This document shows, in pieces, positions 47,241 through 55,726 of a DNA stretch of 56,229 bases; within the stretch, counting starts at the first letter, position 1; the number at the start of each line of letters is the position of its first letter. This DNA is from a bacterium (GTDB lineage: Bacteria; Bacillota_I; Bacilli_A; RF39; UBA660), in contig JAQXOT010000020.1 of NCBI GenBank assembly GCA_029099845.1, forward strand, positions 1 to 56,229, given 5' to 3'. A model generated the notes under the pieces. The model had not been told where the DNA came from. It saw only the letters and a list, made by a program, of their open reading frames with translations, and made no database searches. The translations under genes and the position numbers were made by a program.

Positions 47241-47711
47241 TTATTTTATGTCAATAATTTCTATTTCATAAGAACCATTTGGGCTATCAACTGTAACAAC
47301 ATCGCCTACTTTATGATCAAATAAAGCTTGAGCAATTGGGCTTTCATTAGAAATACGACTAGCAAATGGATCTGCTTCTTGTGAACCAACAATTTTGTAT
47401 TCATCTTCTTCATCATCATCTACATATTTAATACAAACTGTGTTACCAATTCCTACTTTATCATTTGAAACTTCAGCAATTATAGATGCATTTTCAATCA
47501 TTTTTTCTAATTGCTTAATGCGAGCTTCAATTTGTGCTTGTTCGTTTCTAGCCGCATCATATTCAGCATTTTCAGATAAATCTCCTAGAGATCTAGCTTC
47601 TTTAATAGCTTGAATATTTTCTGGTCGTTTGACATTTATCAAATTATCTAATTCATTTTTTAATTCTTCTAATCCTTCTTGAGTTAAATATACGGTATTT
47701 TTATTTCCCAT
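47241..47711 (-). CDS. greA: Transcription elongation factor GreA
   Basis: A 156-residue GreA of standard length: an N-terminal coiled coil with YLTQEGLEELKNELDNL and the signature RSLGDLSENAEYDAARNEQ at about 40-58, and a C-terminal FKBP-like domain (ISNESPIAQALFDHKVGD). It helps RNA polymerase cleave backtracked transcripts. ATG 47711 follows GAGGTGA; the frame's upstream GTG lies inside that SD. In B. subtilis greA follows the yrrK-yrrO genes, as it does here with two genes between. Two good promoters lie upstream. Confidence 0.96.
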   Translation of the reverse strand: MGNKNTVYLTQEGLEELKNELDNLINVKRPENIQAIKEARSLGDLSENAEYDAARNEQAQIEARIKQLEKMIENASIIAEVSNDKVGIGNTVCIKYVDDDEEDEYKIVGSQEADPFASRISNESPIAQALFDHKVGDVVTVDSPNGSYEIEIIDIK

Positions 47712-47739
47712 TTTTATCACCTCGTAAATGTTTTTACTA

Positions 47740-47805
47740 ATTATAATTTTATTGAGTAGTTAGCTCAACTTGCCAAAGTATAGCACATTTTTTTAATTTT
47801 AGCAA
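47740..47805 (-). promoter_or_regulatory. Two tandem promoters of greA
   Basis: Distal: -35 TTGCTA (47800-47805), 17-bp spacer, extended -10 TGCTATACT (hexamer 47777-47782). Proximal: -35 TTGAGC (47763-47768), 17-bp spacer, -10 TATAAT (47740-47745). Both read on the minus strand. Confidence 0.65.
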
Positions 47806-47809
47806 GGCG

Positions 47810-48433
47810 TTATTTTGTTTTTACGTAAGTAACCCCTAAAGTTTTTTTCATGGCATCTTCGCGTTTTTCTTCTTTAATAATCTTTTTTAAATCAGATTTT
47901 TTATATTTATCAACATTACAAATGCCTAAAGGGTTTTCTTCATCAAATAAGCTTCTAATTCTTGAACTAGAACTATCTAGGGCATGAGAATACTCATCTA
48001 TGTTTTTTAATTGGTCTTCGTGCTTGTTACGATATTTAACTTTGGAAATTTCAGAAACCCTAGACCATTCTCTGATACACCAAGTGACAGTTATTGCTCC
48101 ACCAACCAATAATACAGTCCCAGTTAAAGCTTGTCCTAATTCTGTTTTTTGAAGAGACTCAGTTTGCTTTAAAACTAGTGCGCCGGTTTCTGTTGTGATA
48201 ACACTTGCCGTTGCTAAAATAGAGCGAAGGACATATTCTTTGCTTCTGCCAATAGCTGATGCCATTTGTTCTTCCATTTTAGATTCAATTTTTTCTATAT
48301 TTTCAGGGGTATTTTCAATATCTGAATGAGTTTTGTTATCACCAAACGTTACTGTTAAGGTATTATCATCATTTTCCTCTAAATTAGTGATATACTGACT
48401 TTTATTTTCCGTTAATTTATAATATTTCTTCAT
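47810..48433 (-). CDS. Hypothetical protein with central membrane hairpin
   Basis: A 207-residue protein. Residues 1-70 are charged. Residues 72-118 hold two weakly hydrophobic helices (ILATASVITTETGALVL, LTGTVLLVGGAITVTW), perhaps a hairpin in the membrane. Residues 120-207 are strongly charged and basic (KKIIKEEKREDAMKK). GGGAGCGG precedes the ATG. I do not recognise a family. It lies alone between dgt and greA. Confidence 0.65.
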   Translation of the reverse strand: MKKYYKLTENKSQYITNLEENDDNTLTVTFGDNKTHSDIENTPENIEKIESKMEEQMASAIGRSKEYVLRSILATASVITTETGALVLKQTESLQKTELGQALTGTVLLVGGAITVTWCIREWSRVSEISKVKYRNKHEDQLKNIDEYSHALDSSSSRIRSLFDEENPLGICNVDKYKKSDLKKIIKEEKREDAMKKTLGVTYVKTK

Positions 48434-48487
48434 TATACCGCTCCCTCATTTAATTATTGCTTGTTCGTTAATGTATTGCATTTTATC

Positions 48488-48514
48488 ATAAAAAGCTTGA
48501 TTTTTCAAGCTTTT
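48488..48514 (-). terminator. Terminator overlapping the dgt stop codon
   Basis: AAAAGCTTGA (48491-48500) / TCAAGCTTTT (48505-48514) with a four-base loop, then T run on the minus strand. The 5' arm contains the TGA stop of dgt. Confidence 0.82.
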
Positions 48515-49626
48515 GAAATTTCAGTTTGAAATAAGTCGTCTGTCATTCCAGCTATAAAGTCAATAACAATTCGCTTATTGGAATTATTTTTTAGATATTT
48601 TAAATCCTGATGATTTAAAAACAAGGTATAGATAATACTATCTTGATTACCTATAGTTAGATCATTTAGATATTTGTTATATATTTTATTCATTCCTTGG
48701 CGATAATATTCAATTTTTTCTTTACTTAAACTTTTACTATAAATATTTTTATAATTAAACTTTTTTAAAGATAAAAGTGCAGTATAAACTTCTGGACTCA
48801 TTTTGATATATGGCTTGTTTAGGCTATTTTTTACGATATCCATAATTATATTGTTGATAATATCTTTGTTATTGTTACCAAGAACGGAAGTTATTTCTTG
48901 GGGAATGTCTTCTCTTTTTAGTTTTCCTAGACTAATGGCATCTTCAATATCGCGACCAATATAGCCAATTATATCACTGATTCTAACAACGCAGCCTTCC
49001 AAAGTCATTGGATGATTTTTTTTAGAGGCCTCTATATTGGTGTATGAATCTTGGTATTGAGCATAGAATTCTTCTTTGGTTTTTGGGATAGGAACATATT
49101 CGTTAGAGAGTAATTCACCATTATGGCACATAATACCATCTAAAACTTGAACAGTGAGATTTAAGCCTAGACCAAAGTTTTCAATTTCCATATAATGGCG
49201 AACGCTTTGAATATTATGAGCAAAAGACTCATTAAGTTCACGTCTTGATATTTCGTCTAAAAGTGCTTCTCCTGTATGACCAAGTGGGGTGTGCCCGATA
49301 TCGTGTCCTAAGGCGATAGCTTCTATTAAATCTGTATTTAAACCTAATGCCCGCCCGATTGTTCTGGCAACTTTACTAACTAATTGCACGTGGATCATTC
49401 GTTTAGATATGTGATCATTGTCAGTAAACGAATAAACTTGAGTTTTATCTGAATAACGGGTATAACTTAGGGCATGAATAATCCTATCTATATCATGGAA
49501 AAAAGGAGTTCTGATATCATCTTTTTCTAAAGTAAAACGCATAGCAGCACTGCTTTTGGTGGCATATTTACTATAAGTTTTTTCTAACGCAAGAAAATTG
49601 GTTTTGGCTTCTTTAATATAATCCAT
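48505..49626 (-). CDS. dgt: dGTPase-like HD-domain triphosphohydrolase
   Basis: A 373-residue HD-family protein of the dNTP triphosphohydrolase group: the N-terminal THxR-like region FFHDIDRIIHALSYTRYSDKTQV (split after HALSY), then the metal motif ALGHDIGHTPLGHTGE at about residues 105-120, and VRISDIIGYIGRDIEDAI later. These enzymes hydrolyse dNTPs to nucleosides and triphosphate. The ATG at 49626 has AAGGA nine bases upstream; an ATG nine bases earlier touches the SD. It follows the trhP genes after 29 bases and is ended by a strong terminator. Confidence 0.9.
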   Translation of the reverse strand: MDYIKEAKTNFLALEKTYSKYATKSSAAMRFTLEKDDIRTPFFHDIDRIIHALSYTRYSDKTQVYSFTDNDHISKRMIHVQLVSKVARTIGRALGLNTDLIEAIALGHDIGHTPLGHTGEALLDEISRRELNESFAHNIQSVRHYMEIENFGLGLNLTVQVLDGIMCHNGELLSNEYVPIPKTKEEFYAQYQDSYTNIEASKKNHPMTLEGCVVRISDIIGYIGRDIEDAISLGKLKREDIPQEITSVLGNNNKDIINNIIMDIVKNSLNKPYIKMSPEVYTALLSLKKFNYKNIYSKSLSKEKIEYYRQGMNKIYNKYLNDLTIGNQDSIIYTLFLNHQDLKYLKNNSNKRIVIDFIAGMTDDLFQTEISKA

Positions 49627-49655
49627 AATAATCATTCCTTTTTCTATTATTTATA

Positions 49656-50849
49656 TTATTCTTTAGATATTTGAGCTTTTTTTATTAGTCTAATCATTGA
49701 ATATGCTGGAAGTGGTTTTGAAAACTTAAGCTTTAATATTTGTTCTGGGTGTCTTGCAACTTCTAATTCATTAAGATTTTCATCATAAATTTCAGTAACT
49801 GTATAAGGATAGATTTCTCCTGATGGGGTAAATATTTCTATACTATCACCAGGTGCGAAGTAATTTCTTTCAACTAAAATAAGGCAATTGTTTTCATAGT
49901 CATAGCCAGTTATTAATCCTAAGTAGTCTTGATTAGATAATTCTTGTCTACCACTATAATATTGATCCGTATAATCAGCTTCTTTAGTTAAATACTGGGT
50001 TGATACTTCTCTATTAGCTACTCTACTTAACCTACTTTCTAAAACTTGCATTTTTTCTTCAGTTAGGGTGTTAGCATAGTAGTTATCAATTATTTCACGA
50101 TATGTGCCAATTACTGTTGCAAGATAATATAAAGAACGCATTCTTCCTTCAACTTTTAAACTCTTTATACCAGTATCAATTATTTTTCCAATATAGCGAG
50201 CAAGATTTAAGTCTTTGGTAGCCATAGTAAAATCTTCTTCAGAGGTTTTAAAGGCAAAGCGACAAACTTGAGCACAGCCACCACGATTAGCATCACGATT
50301 GGTTACATAATTTGATAAAGCACAACGACCGGAAAAGCAAGTACACATAGCTCCGTGAATGAAAATTTCTAAATCAACACCAGTTTTTTCAATCATTTCT
50401 TTCATATCTTCAAGATTGACTTCTCGTGCTAAAACAACACGATCAATACCTTCATTTTTAAAATATTCTATGGTCTTATAATTACTAGTAGAATTTTGGG
50501 TAGATAAGTGAACTTCTACTTTGGGGTAATTAGTTTTAATATGAGAAATAATAAAAGGATCACTGACAATAAAAGCATCAATTCCAGATTCTACAACGTC
50601 TTTAATATACTCCTCTACCCCAGTCATGTCCTCATTATGAAAAACAATATTTAAAGTTAAGTATACTTTTTTATTAAGTTTGTGAGCAAAAGTGGTAGCT
50701 TCTTTTATATCATCTAAAGTAAAATTAGTGGCGTTGGCTCTAAGACTATACTTTTCGCCACCAATATAAACTGCATCTGCTCCATATAATAAAGTTACTT
50801 TTAAACGTTCTAAGTCTCCTGCTGGAGATAATAATTCTATTTTATCCAT
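49656..50849 (-). CDS. trhP2: U32 tRNA uridine hydroxylase component TrhP2 (YrrO-like)
   Basis: A 397-residue U32 protein with LLSPAGDLERLKVTLLYGAD at the N-terminus and the family signature EIFIHGAMCTCFSGRCALSN at about 161-180, followed by GGCAQVCRF (about 192-200); these cysteines are the expected [4Fe-4S] ligands. In B. subtilis YrrN and YrrO (TrhP1/TrhP2) make 5-hydroxyuridine at wobble U34 with prephenate. The partner trhP1 precedes it by two bases and the methyltransferase gene trmR lies just upstream. Confidence 0.92.
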   Translation of the reverse strand: MDKIELLSPAGDLERLKVTLLYGADAVYIGGEKYSLRANATNFTLDDIKEATTFAHKLNKKVYLTLNIVFHNEDMTGVEEYIKDVVESGIDAFIVSDPFIISHIKTNYPKVEVHLSTQNSTSNYKTIEYFKNEGIDRVVLAREVNLEDMKEMIEKTGVDLEIFIHGAMCTCFSGRCALSNYVTNRDANRGGCAQVCRFAFKTSEEDFTMATKDLNLARYIGKIIDTGIKSLKVEGRMRSLYYLATVIGTYREIIDNYYANTLTEEKMQVLESRLSRVANREVSTQYLTKEADYTDQYYSGRQELSNQDYLGLITGYDYENNCLILVERNYFAPGDSIEIFTPSGEIYPYTVTEIYDENLNELEVARHPEQILKLKFSKPLPAYSMIRLIKKAQISKE

Positions 50850-50851
50850 TT

Positions 50852-51700
50852 TTACCTCACCTGATATATTGTTTTTTTAAAGAAGAAGTTCGTATTGTCT
50901 CCTAATAATTTTTGATATTTTAAAAGATAATTAGTATCTTCGCAGTTACCTTTAATATACTCTTTGGTATCATTAGTTAACTCTTTAAATAATTCACTGT
51001 CTATTCCATATTCACGCATTATAATATAAGGAACTTTATTTTCATATAAATCCTTTATAACCACTGTTCCATTAGTAAGTTTTTTAAAAAAGAAATTAGT
51101 ACCAGATTCATCTTCAATAATTTCATATTCTTGATTAGTAGCTTTTTCTAAAACAGTAATTTCTTTTTTAGGTTGTTTATTAAGATTTTTGTAATAATTA
51201 GTTATTAAAGTACGTTTAGAAAAAGCAACACTTGGAAAACTTACGACTTCAACCATAGGAGTAATAGAGCTTCTTTTTACTATTTCAATAATTTCAGCTA
51301 AAGTTATTTCTTTACTTAAAAGAGCATATTTAACGCCTTTTTGGTAATAATAGTTGCAAGTTTTATAGTTATTAACCATATATGTTTGATTCCATACTAA
51401 ATCAACTTTAAGATTTAATTCTTTTTTTAATTGAAGAACGGCAAGATCATAAAAGAAAATACCTTTTATATTTAGTGTATCTAAATAAAGTAAAGTTTCT
51501 TTTAAAGCCTCTATTTCGCTATTAAAAATATTTTTATTTAAACTAATAAATATTTCTTTATCGGGGTTTTGGTTTATTATTTTACTTATTTCTTCTTTTG
51601 TATATGTTGTTTTGCTTTGAACAGAGAAATCTTTTAGGGCTAAAATTAAGCCATCTGCTGTTGTTTGTTCTTGATTTTCTAGTTCTACTAATATTTTCAT
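50852..51700 (-). CDS. trhP1: U32-like partner protein TrhP1 (YrrN-like)
   Basis: A 282-residue shorter U32-like protein: residues 1-150 keep the TIM-barrel strands (GLILALKDFSVQ, EIFISLNKNIF, GIFFYDLAVLQ, LVWNQTYMVNN) but the cysteine signature is missing, and VEVVSFPSVAFSKRTL stands in the place of the metal site. This matches YrrN, the subunit that pairs with YrrO. Start ATG follows CGAGGTGA. A TATAAT element lies at 51719-51724 upstream. Confidence 0.85.
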   Translation of the reverse strand: MKILVELENQEQTTADGLILALKDFSVQSKTTYTKEEISKIINQNPDKEIFISLNKNIFNSEIEALKETLLYLDTLNIKGIFFYDLAVLQLKKELNLKVDLVWNQTYMVNNYKTCNYYYQKGVKYALLSKEITLAEIIEIVKRSSITPMVEVVSFPSVAFSKRTLITNYYKNLNKQPKKEITVLEKATNQEYEIIEDESGTNFFFKKLTNGTVVIKDLYENKVPYIIMREYGIDSELFKELTNDTKEYIKGNCEDTNYLLKYQKLLGDNTNFFFKKTIYQVR

Positions 51701-51734
51701 AAGTCACCTCGCGTTTTAATTATACAACAGGTAG

Positions 51735-51760
51735 AAAAAAAAAGAAAGTTATCACTTTCT
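51735..51760 (-). terminator. Terminator of trmR
   Basis: AGAAAGT (51743-51749) / ACTTTCT (51754-51760) with a four-base loop, then eight T on the minus strand. Confidence 0.8.
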
Positions 51761-51780
51761 TCTGAATAAGTACCATTTTC

Positions 51781-52371
51781 TTACTTTTTAATACTAATAG
51801 AGATGCCATCACCAACAGAATAAAAGGTAGTTTGATAATGGGAATTATTTTTTAAATATTCAATATAGGCTTTAGTCTTTCGTACAATGCCCCGAACATT
51901 ACGACTAGTAATTTCTTTTTCATCTATATTAACTAGGCCATGAAAGTTTAAATTATCAGTTATAATAGTACCATTTTCTCGTAAATTATTTTCAAATTTT
52001 TCAAAGAATTTGATATTTTGAGCTTTAGCAGCATCAATAAAAATTAAATCAAAGTTAGTATTAAGATTAACTTCAAAAGCATCACTATGAATAAGTGTTA
52101 TTTGTTCTTCTAAATTAAATTTTTTAATATTTTTCTTGGCTTCTATATATCTTTCTTCATCTCGTTCAATGGTGGTTACTTTGATATCTTTTCCTATAAG
52201 GGCCATTTTAATGGCAGAATAGCCAATAGCCGTACCAATTTCGAGAATATTTTTGATATTATTTTCTTTAATATAATTAGTAAGAAAATTAAGTCCATCT
52301 TCTAACATGATTGGAACATTGTTTTCTTTGGCATATTTTTGTAATTTACTAATTTCATCATTTATATTCAT
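51781..52371 (-). CDS. trmR: tRNA 5-hydroxyuridine methyltransferase TrmR (YrrM-like O-methyltransferase)
   Basis: A 196-residue class I SAM-dependent O-methyltransferase: NILEIGTAIGYSAIKMAL (SAM motif I, about 39-56), VTTIERDEERY (motif II), DLIFIDAAKAQNIKFFE (about 107-123, with the metal-binding Asp) and TIITDNLNFHGLV. B. subtilis YrrM/TrmR methylates ho5U34 to mo5U34 in tRNA. The neighbouring trhP genes make the substrate modification. It lies seven bases after mltG, ends the ireB operon and is followed by a terminator. Confidence 0.92.
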   Translation of the reverse strand: MNINDEISKLQKYAKENNVPIMLEDGLNFLTNYIKENNIKNILEIGTAIGYSAIKMALIGKDIKVTTIERDEERYIEAKKNIKKFNLEEQITLIHSDAFEVNLNTNFDLIFIDAAKAQNIKFFEKFENNLRENGTIITDNLNFHGLVNIDEKEITSRNVRGIVRKTKAYIEYLKNNSHYQTTFYSVGDGISISIKK

Positions 52372-52377
52372 AATTAT

Positions 52378-53460
52378 CTAATACCCCTTATTTACACTAG
52401 CTAGTTCTTCTTTCTTGTTTAGGAAAGAAGCGTAATCTTCATAGAAAAATGTTTCTTGTGTTTCAATATTGGAAATAAAATAAATATATTCTGTTTTATC
52501 TGGATTAAAAGCTGCATCAATACTATTTTTGGAAATTGTGCAAATTGGTCCAATTGGTAATTTACCGTTCATGCTACCATCTTGTAAACGAGTATTATAT
52601 GGACTTTTTAATTGAAATTCAGCAGCAGTTAGAGCTCGTTTGTCATCAATTTTATTAGCATATTTAGCGGTAACATCGCTTCCTAAATTCATATTTTTTT
52701 TAAGTCGATTTACAAAAACGCTGGCCATTTTAGAACGGTCTGTTGAAACTGAACTTTCTTTTTCAACCATACTAGCTAAAGTTAGTCGTTCATGAATGCT
52801 CATATTAGTGTAATCATAATCTTCATAGGTGGCTAGATGTTTTGCCATTTCATTAAGCATTTTATTAAAAATATATTCAACGTCAACATCTTCATTAGCT
52901 AAAGTATAGGTATTAGGATAAAGATAGCCTTCTAATTTATAATATATTTTATCATTTAAGATGTCATCAGTAATAAACCAATATTTATTTATTAGAGTGC
53001 GAATATAAGCCTCATCATTACTCTTTTCAATTACTTCATAATATGTATTAGATGTATGTGTGGAAATTATGTTAGCAATTTCACGCATATTTAATCCTTC
53101 ACGAATAGTTATATTAACTTCATCTGGATTATAGCTATTGCCTTTTTCTAGGGCTTTAATAATTTGCTTTAAAGACATGTTCTTTCTTAATTTATAAGTC
53201 GTTGCCTTTAGAGATTGTGGTTTGGTTACTTTTATATATATTTTAAAGAAATCAGCATTACGTATTAAATTTTTTTCTTCCAAAATTGTTGCAATCCGAC
53301 TAGCTCCTGCTCCTGATGGAATTACTACTTCGATTGGCGTGTTATCTTTAGCATCAACTGGTTTTTCTAAAACATTCCAAGTAATTAAACCAATTAATAT
53401 AATAGTTAAAATAATAATTAAAAAAATTGTTAGGACCTTTAACTTCTTTTTTACTGCCAT
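52378..53460 (-). CDS. mltG: Endolytic transglycosylase MltG
   Basis: A 360-residue MltG/YceG protein: one N-terminal membrane helix (about 9-30), a LysM-like subdomain (IRNADFFKIYIKV, LRKNMSLKQIIKAL), and the catalytic domain with LASMVEKESSV carrying the conserved Glu, then VFVNRLKKNMNLGSDVTAKY and SPYNTRLQDGSMNGKLPIGPI (split after LQDG). It cuts nascent glycan strands in the membrane and sets their length. ATG at 53460 follows AAAGGAG; the TTG fifteen bases before lies in front of the SD. It keeps the Bacillus yrrL position. Confidence 0.95.
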   Translation of the reverse strand: MAVKKKLKVLTIFLIIILTIILIGLITWNVLEKPVDAKDNTPIEVVIPSGAGASRIATILEEKNLIRNADFFKIYIKVTKPQSLKATTYKLRKNMSLKQIIKALEKGNSYNPDEVNITIREGLNMREIANIISTHTSNTYYEVIEKSNDEAYIRTLINKYWFITDDILNDKIYYKLEGYLYPNTYTLANEDVDVEYIFNKMLNEMAKHLATYEDYDYTNMSIHERLTLASMVEKESSVSTDRSKMASVFVNRLKKNMNLGSDVTAKYANKIDDKRALTAAEFQLKSPYNTRLQDGSMNGKLPIGPICTISKNSIDAAFNPDKTEYIYFISNIETQETFFYEDYASFLNKKEELASVNKGY

Positions 53461-53486
53461 AAATCTCCTTTTCAAAAAATAAAGAG

Positions 53487-53780
53487 CTATTGCTCATTTT
53501 TTTGTTCTTCAACTTTCTTTTTTACTTCTTCTTGTAAAGTTTCTAGTATTGTTTCAACTATTTTCCATTCTTTTTCAGTTTCGATTGGTTCTAACTGAGA
53601 ATTGGGATTAGTTGGATCAAATATTGAAGCATATACTTGAATATTGCCTGATTCATCTAAACTATTATCAGTATAAGCTATATAGTGTTTTTTTGTTTCT
53701 TCACTTTCATAGGTAAATAAAACATCATAAGTTGTTTCTACTCCATTATCATCAATTAAAGTAAATCTATTTTCTTTCAT
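53487..53780 (-). CDS. DUF1292 family protein (YrzB), core copy
   Basis: A 97-residue acidic protein with the DUF1292 pattern: FTLIDDNGVETTYDVLFTYES, then KKHYIAYTD, a GNIQVYAS strand and the helix EKEWKIVETILETLQ. The place between ruvX and mltG is that of B. subtilis yrzB. It overlaps the end of ruvX by 14 bases. Compared with the extra copy at 3020-3298, this one has a longer Lys/Glu C-terminal tail. Function unknown. Confidence 0.9.
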   Translation of the reverse strand: MKENRFTLIDDNGVETTYDVLFTYESEETKKHYIAYTDNSLDESGNIQVYASIFDPTNPNSQLEPIETEKEWKIVETILETLQEEVKKKVEEQKNEQ

Positions 53781-54198
53781 TTTCTTTTCCTTTCTTATCC
53801 AAAAATGTTTGTAAAATAATTGTAGCGGCTACGCTATCAACTACTTTTTTTCTATTTTTTCTAGAAACATTGCCCATTATTAACATGTCTGTTGCGCTTT
53901 TGGTCGTTAGGCGTTCGTCTTGTAAATAGACTGGTATAGAGATTGCTTTTTCTAGTTTTTCTTTAAAAGCAAGGCTTAGTTCACCTTTTGGGCCAATCGT
54001 ATTATTCATGTTTTTTGGCATACCTAAAACGATACCTGTGGCATTAACTTCTCCAGCAATTTTTTTGACTTCTTCTATAAGTGAATCATAGTCTTCGTTG
54101 TGTCTAATCGTTTTATAACTAGAGGCAATTAACCCTGTATTATCGCTTAAGGCAACACCTAAAGTACGACTTCCTAAGTCTAGACCAATATATTTCAT
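53767..54198 (-). CDS. ruvX: YqgF/RuvX pre-16S rRNA nuclease
   Basis: A 143-residue RNase-H-fold protein of usual size: KYIGLDLGSRTLGVALSDNTG at the start (split after LGSRT; first catalytic Asp), GIVLGMPKNMNNTIGP with the second strand, and VYLQDERLTTKSATDML with the conserved DER. A late Asp in KVVDSVAATIIL completes the site. It matures the 5' end of 16S rRNA. ATGA overlap links it to ireB. Confidence 0.95.
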   Translation of the reverse strand: MKYIGLDLGSRTLGVALSDNTGLIASSYKTIRHNEDYDSLIEEVKKIAGEVNATGIVLGMPKNMNNTIGPKGELSLAFKEKLEKAISIPVYLQDERLTTKSATDMLIMGNVSRKNRKKVVDSVAATIILQTFLDKKGKENERK

Positions 54199-54449
54199 TT
54201 TGATTTTTTTTGAAATTCATTTAAAAGAATTTCAACAATCTTAGCTCGATCAATTTCTTGAATTTTATTGCGAGCATCTTGATAGCTAGAAATATAGCCA
54301 GGATCCCCACTAATTAAATATCCAACAATCTGATTGGTAGGATTGTAACCCCTTTCTTCTAAAGCAGTATATACTTCGTTTAGAATTTTTCGAGTTAATT
54401 CGGTATCGATTTCTTTTAAATTAAATAGACTTGTTTGTTCTTGTGGCAT
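54195..54449 (-). CDS. ireB: IreB family regulatory protein (YrzL)
   Basis: An 84-residue protein: QTSLFNLKEIDTE, then VYTALEERGYNPTNQIVGYLISGDPGYISSYQDARNKI (given in parts: ALEERGYNPTNQIVGYLIS and GDPGYISSYQDARN), the defining DUF965/IreB motif. In enterococci IreB is a substrate of the IreK kinase and affects cephalosporin resistance. First gene of the ireB-ruvX-DUF1292-mltG-trmR operon. Confidence 0.94.
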   Translation of the reverse strand: MPQEQTSLFNLKEIDTELTRKILNEVYTALEERGYNPTNQIVGYLISGDPGYISSYQDARNKIQEIDRAKIVEILLNEFQKKSK

Positions 54450-54475
54450 ACTAATTAATCACCTCATTTTTATTT

Positions 54476-54504
54476 ATCATATCATTTATTTTTTTTATTT
54501 ACAA
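54476..54504 (-). promoter_or_regulatory. Promoter of the ireB operon
   Basis: Minus strand: -35 TTGTAA (54499-54504), 17-bp spacer, extended -10 TGATATGAT (hexamer TATGAT, 54476-54481). SD GAGGTGA follows. Confidence 0.7.
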
Positions 54505-54511
54505 CTAATTT

Positions 54512-55660
54512 CTAGCCAGCAAAGACAAAGGCCATATATAGTGAGAAGATTAGGAAAATAGCAGCAACAATAAAGCCATTTATCTTTTCAAATATGGTAC
54601 TCTTGTCTTTAACGCCAATAGCAATCGTTATTAAAAGGCCACCAATTAAACCTCCAATATGAGCAAAATTATCAATTCCAGTTGATAAAAATCCTATCAC
54701 TAAATTAATGATTATTAATGGGAGAATTTGACTTTTGACAACATTGCCAAGATAAACTCGATAGTAGTAGCCAAAGTATAAAAGAGCTCCCATTAAGCCA
54801 AAGATGGCACCACTTGCTCCAACAGAGGCATAGTTGCCAAATGTTATAGAAAATAAAGCTCCTATTAGGCCACTAAAGAAATATATGATAATAAATTTAA
54901 ATTTACCAAAAAAGCTTTCTATTTGACTACCAATAACATATAAGGCGTAACAGTTAAAGAGAATATGAAAAAAGTCATTATGTAAAAATATTCCTGTTAG
55001 CAATCGATAATACTGCCCTGCTCTAATGCTTGGTCCATGTATACAAAACATCTTTAAAAAAGTTTCGGTATCAGTAAAAAAAGTTCCATAAATATATATG
55101 ACAATATTTATAGCAATCAAAATATATGTCATTACTGGTATTTTTGGTTTAAATATTTTTTCAATGCGCTTAGCATCTTCCTTATTGTGCTTATTTATAT
55201 CTCCTGTTATTTTCATAAATAGTTCCATTCCTTGCTCACTAAATTTCATATTTTTAACTAAATCTGGGAAAGCCTTTTTAATTTCTGTGCTTTTACCTAA
55301 ATCTTCTTCTACTTTTATATTGACACACATAGCATTAGCATTTTCATTTAGTTGCTCGGTAACATTTTCACCTAAATCTAAAAATATACTAAAAACATTT
55401 AAGTTCAAAGATAAAGTTTTTTTCTTAATTTTTTTCATTATCCTTTTTGTCTTAAATTTATCAAAAGCAAATTGCTCATTATTATGAATATATCCAGAAA
55501 CAATACGAATTATTTTATAATCTTCATCTAAATTTTCTAACCAAATTTCATCTTCTACACCTTGTAAGATGATGGGATTATAGTTTTTTTCAGTTATAAA
55601 ATAATGTAATAATTTCATTGTTATAGTATTTTTGTTGTCTAAAACTATTTCTGTTTTCAT
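54512..55660 (-). CDS. GluP-type rhomboid intramembrane protease
   Basis: A 382-residue protein: a cytoplasmic N-terminal domain of about 170 residues, as in B. subtilis GluP/YqgP, then six or seven membrane helices. The active Ser283 lies in GASGAIFG and His334 in NFAHIGGLIGG; LLTGIFLHNDFFHILFNCYAL (seen at about 220-240) is the rhomboid HxxxxHxxxN-like region. Rhomboids cleave membrane proteins within the bilayer; GluP also acts with FtsH on a magnesium transporter. TAGGAGG precedes the ATG. Confidence 0.92.
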   Translation of the reverse strand: MKTEIVLDNKNTITMKLLHYFITEKNYNPIILQGVEDEIWLENLDEDYKIIRIVSGYIHNNEQFAFDKFKTKRIMKKIKKKTLSLNLNVFSIFLDLGENVTEQLNENANAMCVNIKVEEDLGKSTEIKKAFPDLVKNMKFSEQGMELFMKITGDINKHNKEDAKRIEKIFKPKIPVMTYILIAINIVIYIYGTFFTDTETFLKMFCIHGPSIRAGQYYRLLTGIFLHNDFFHILFNCYALYVIGSQIESFFGKFKFIIIYFFSGLIGALFSITFGNYASVGASGAIFGLMGALLYFGYYYRVYLGNVVKSQILPLIIINLVIGFLSTGIDNFAHIGGLIGGLLITIAIGVKDKSTIFEKINGFIVAAIFLIFSLYMAFVFAG

Positions 55661-55726
55661 TATTTTCCTCCTAAAACACTAATATTATTATATACTAAAA
55701 CATAAAATAAAAAAAGAGGTGATTAT

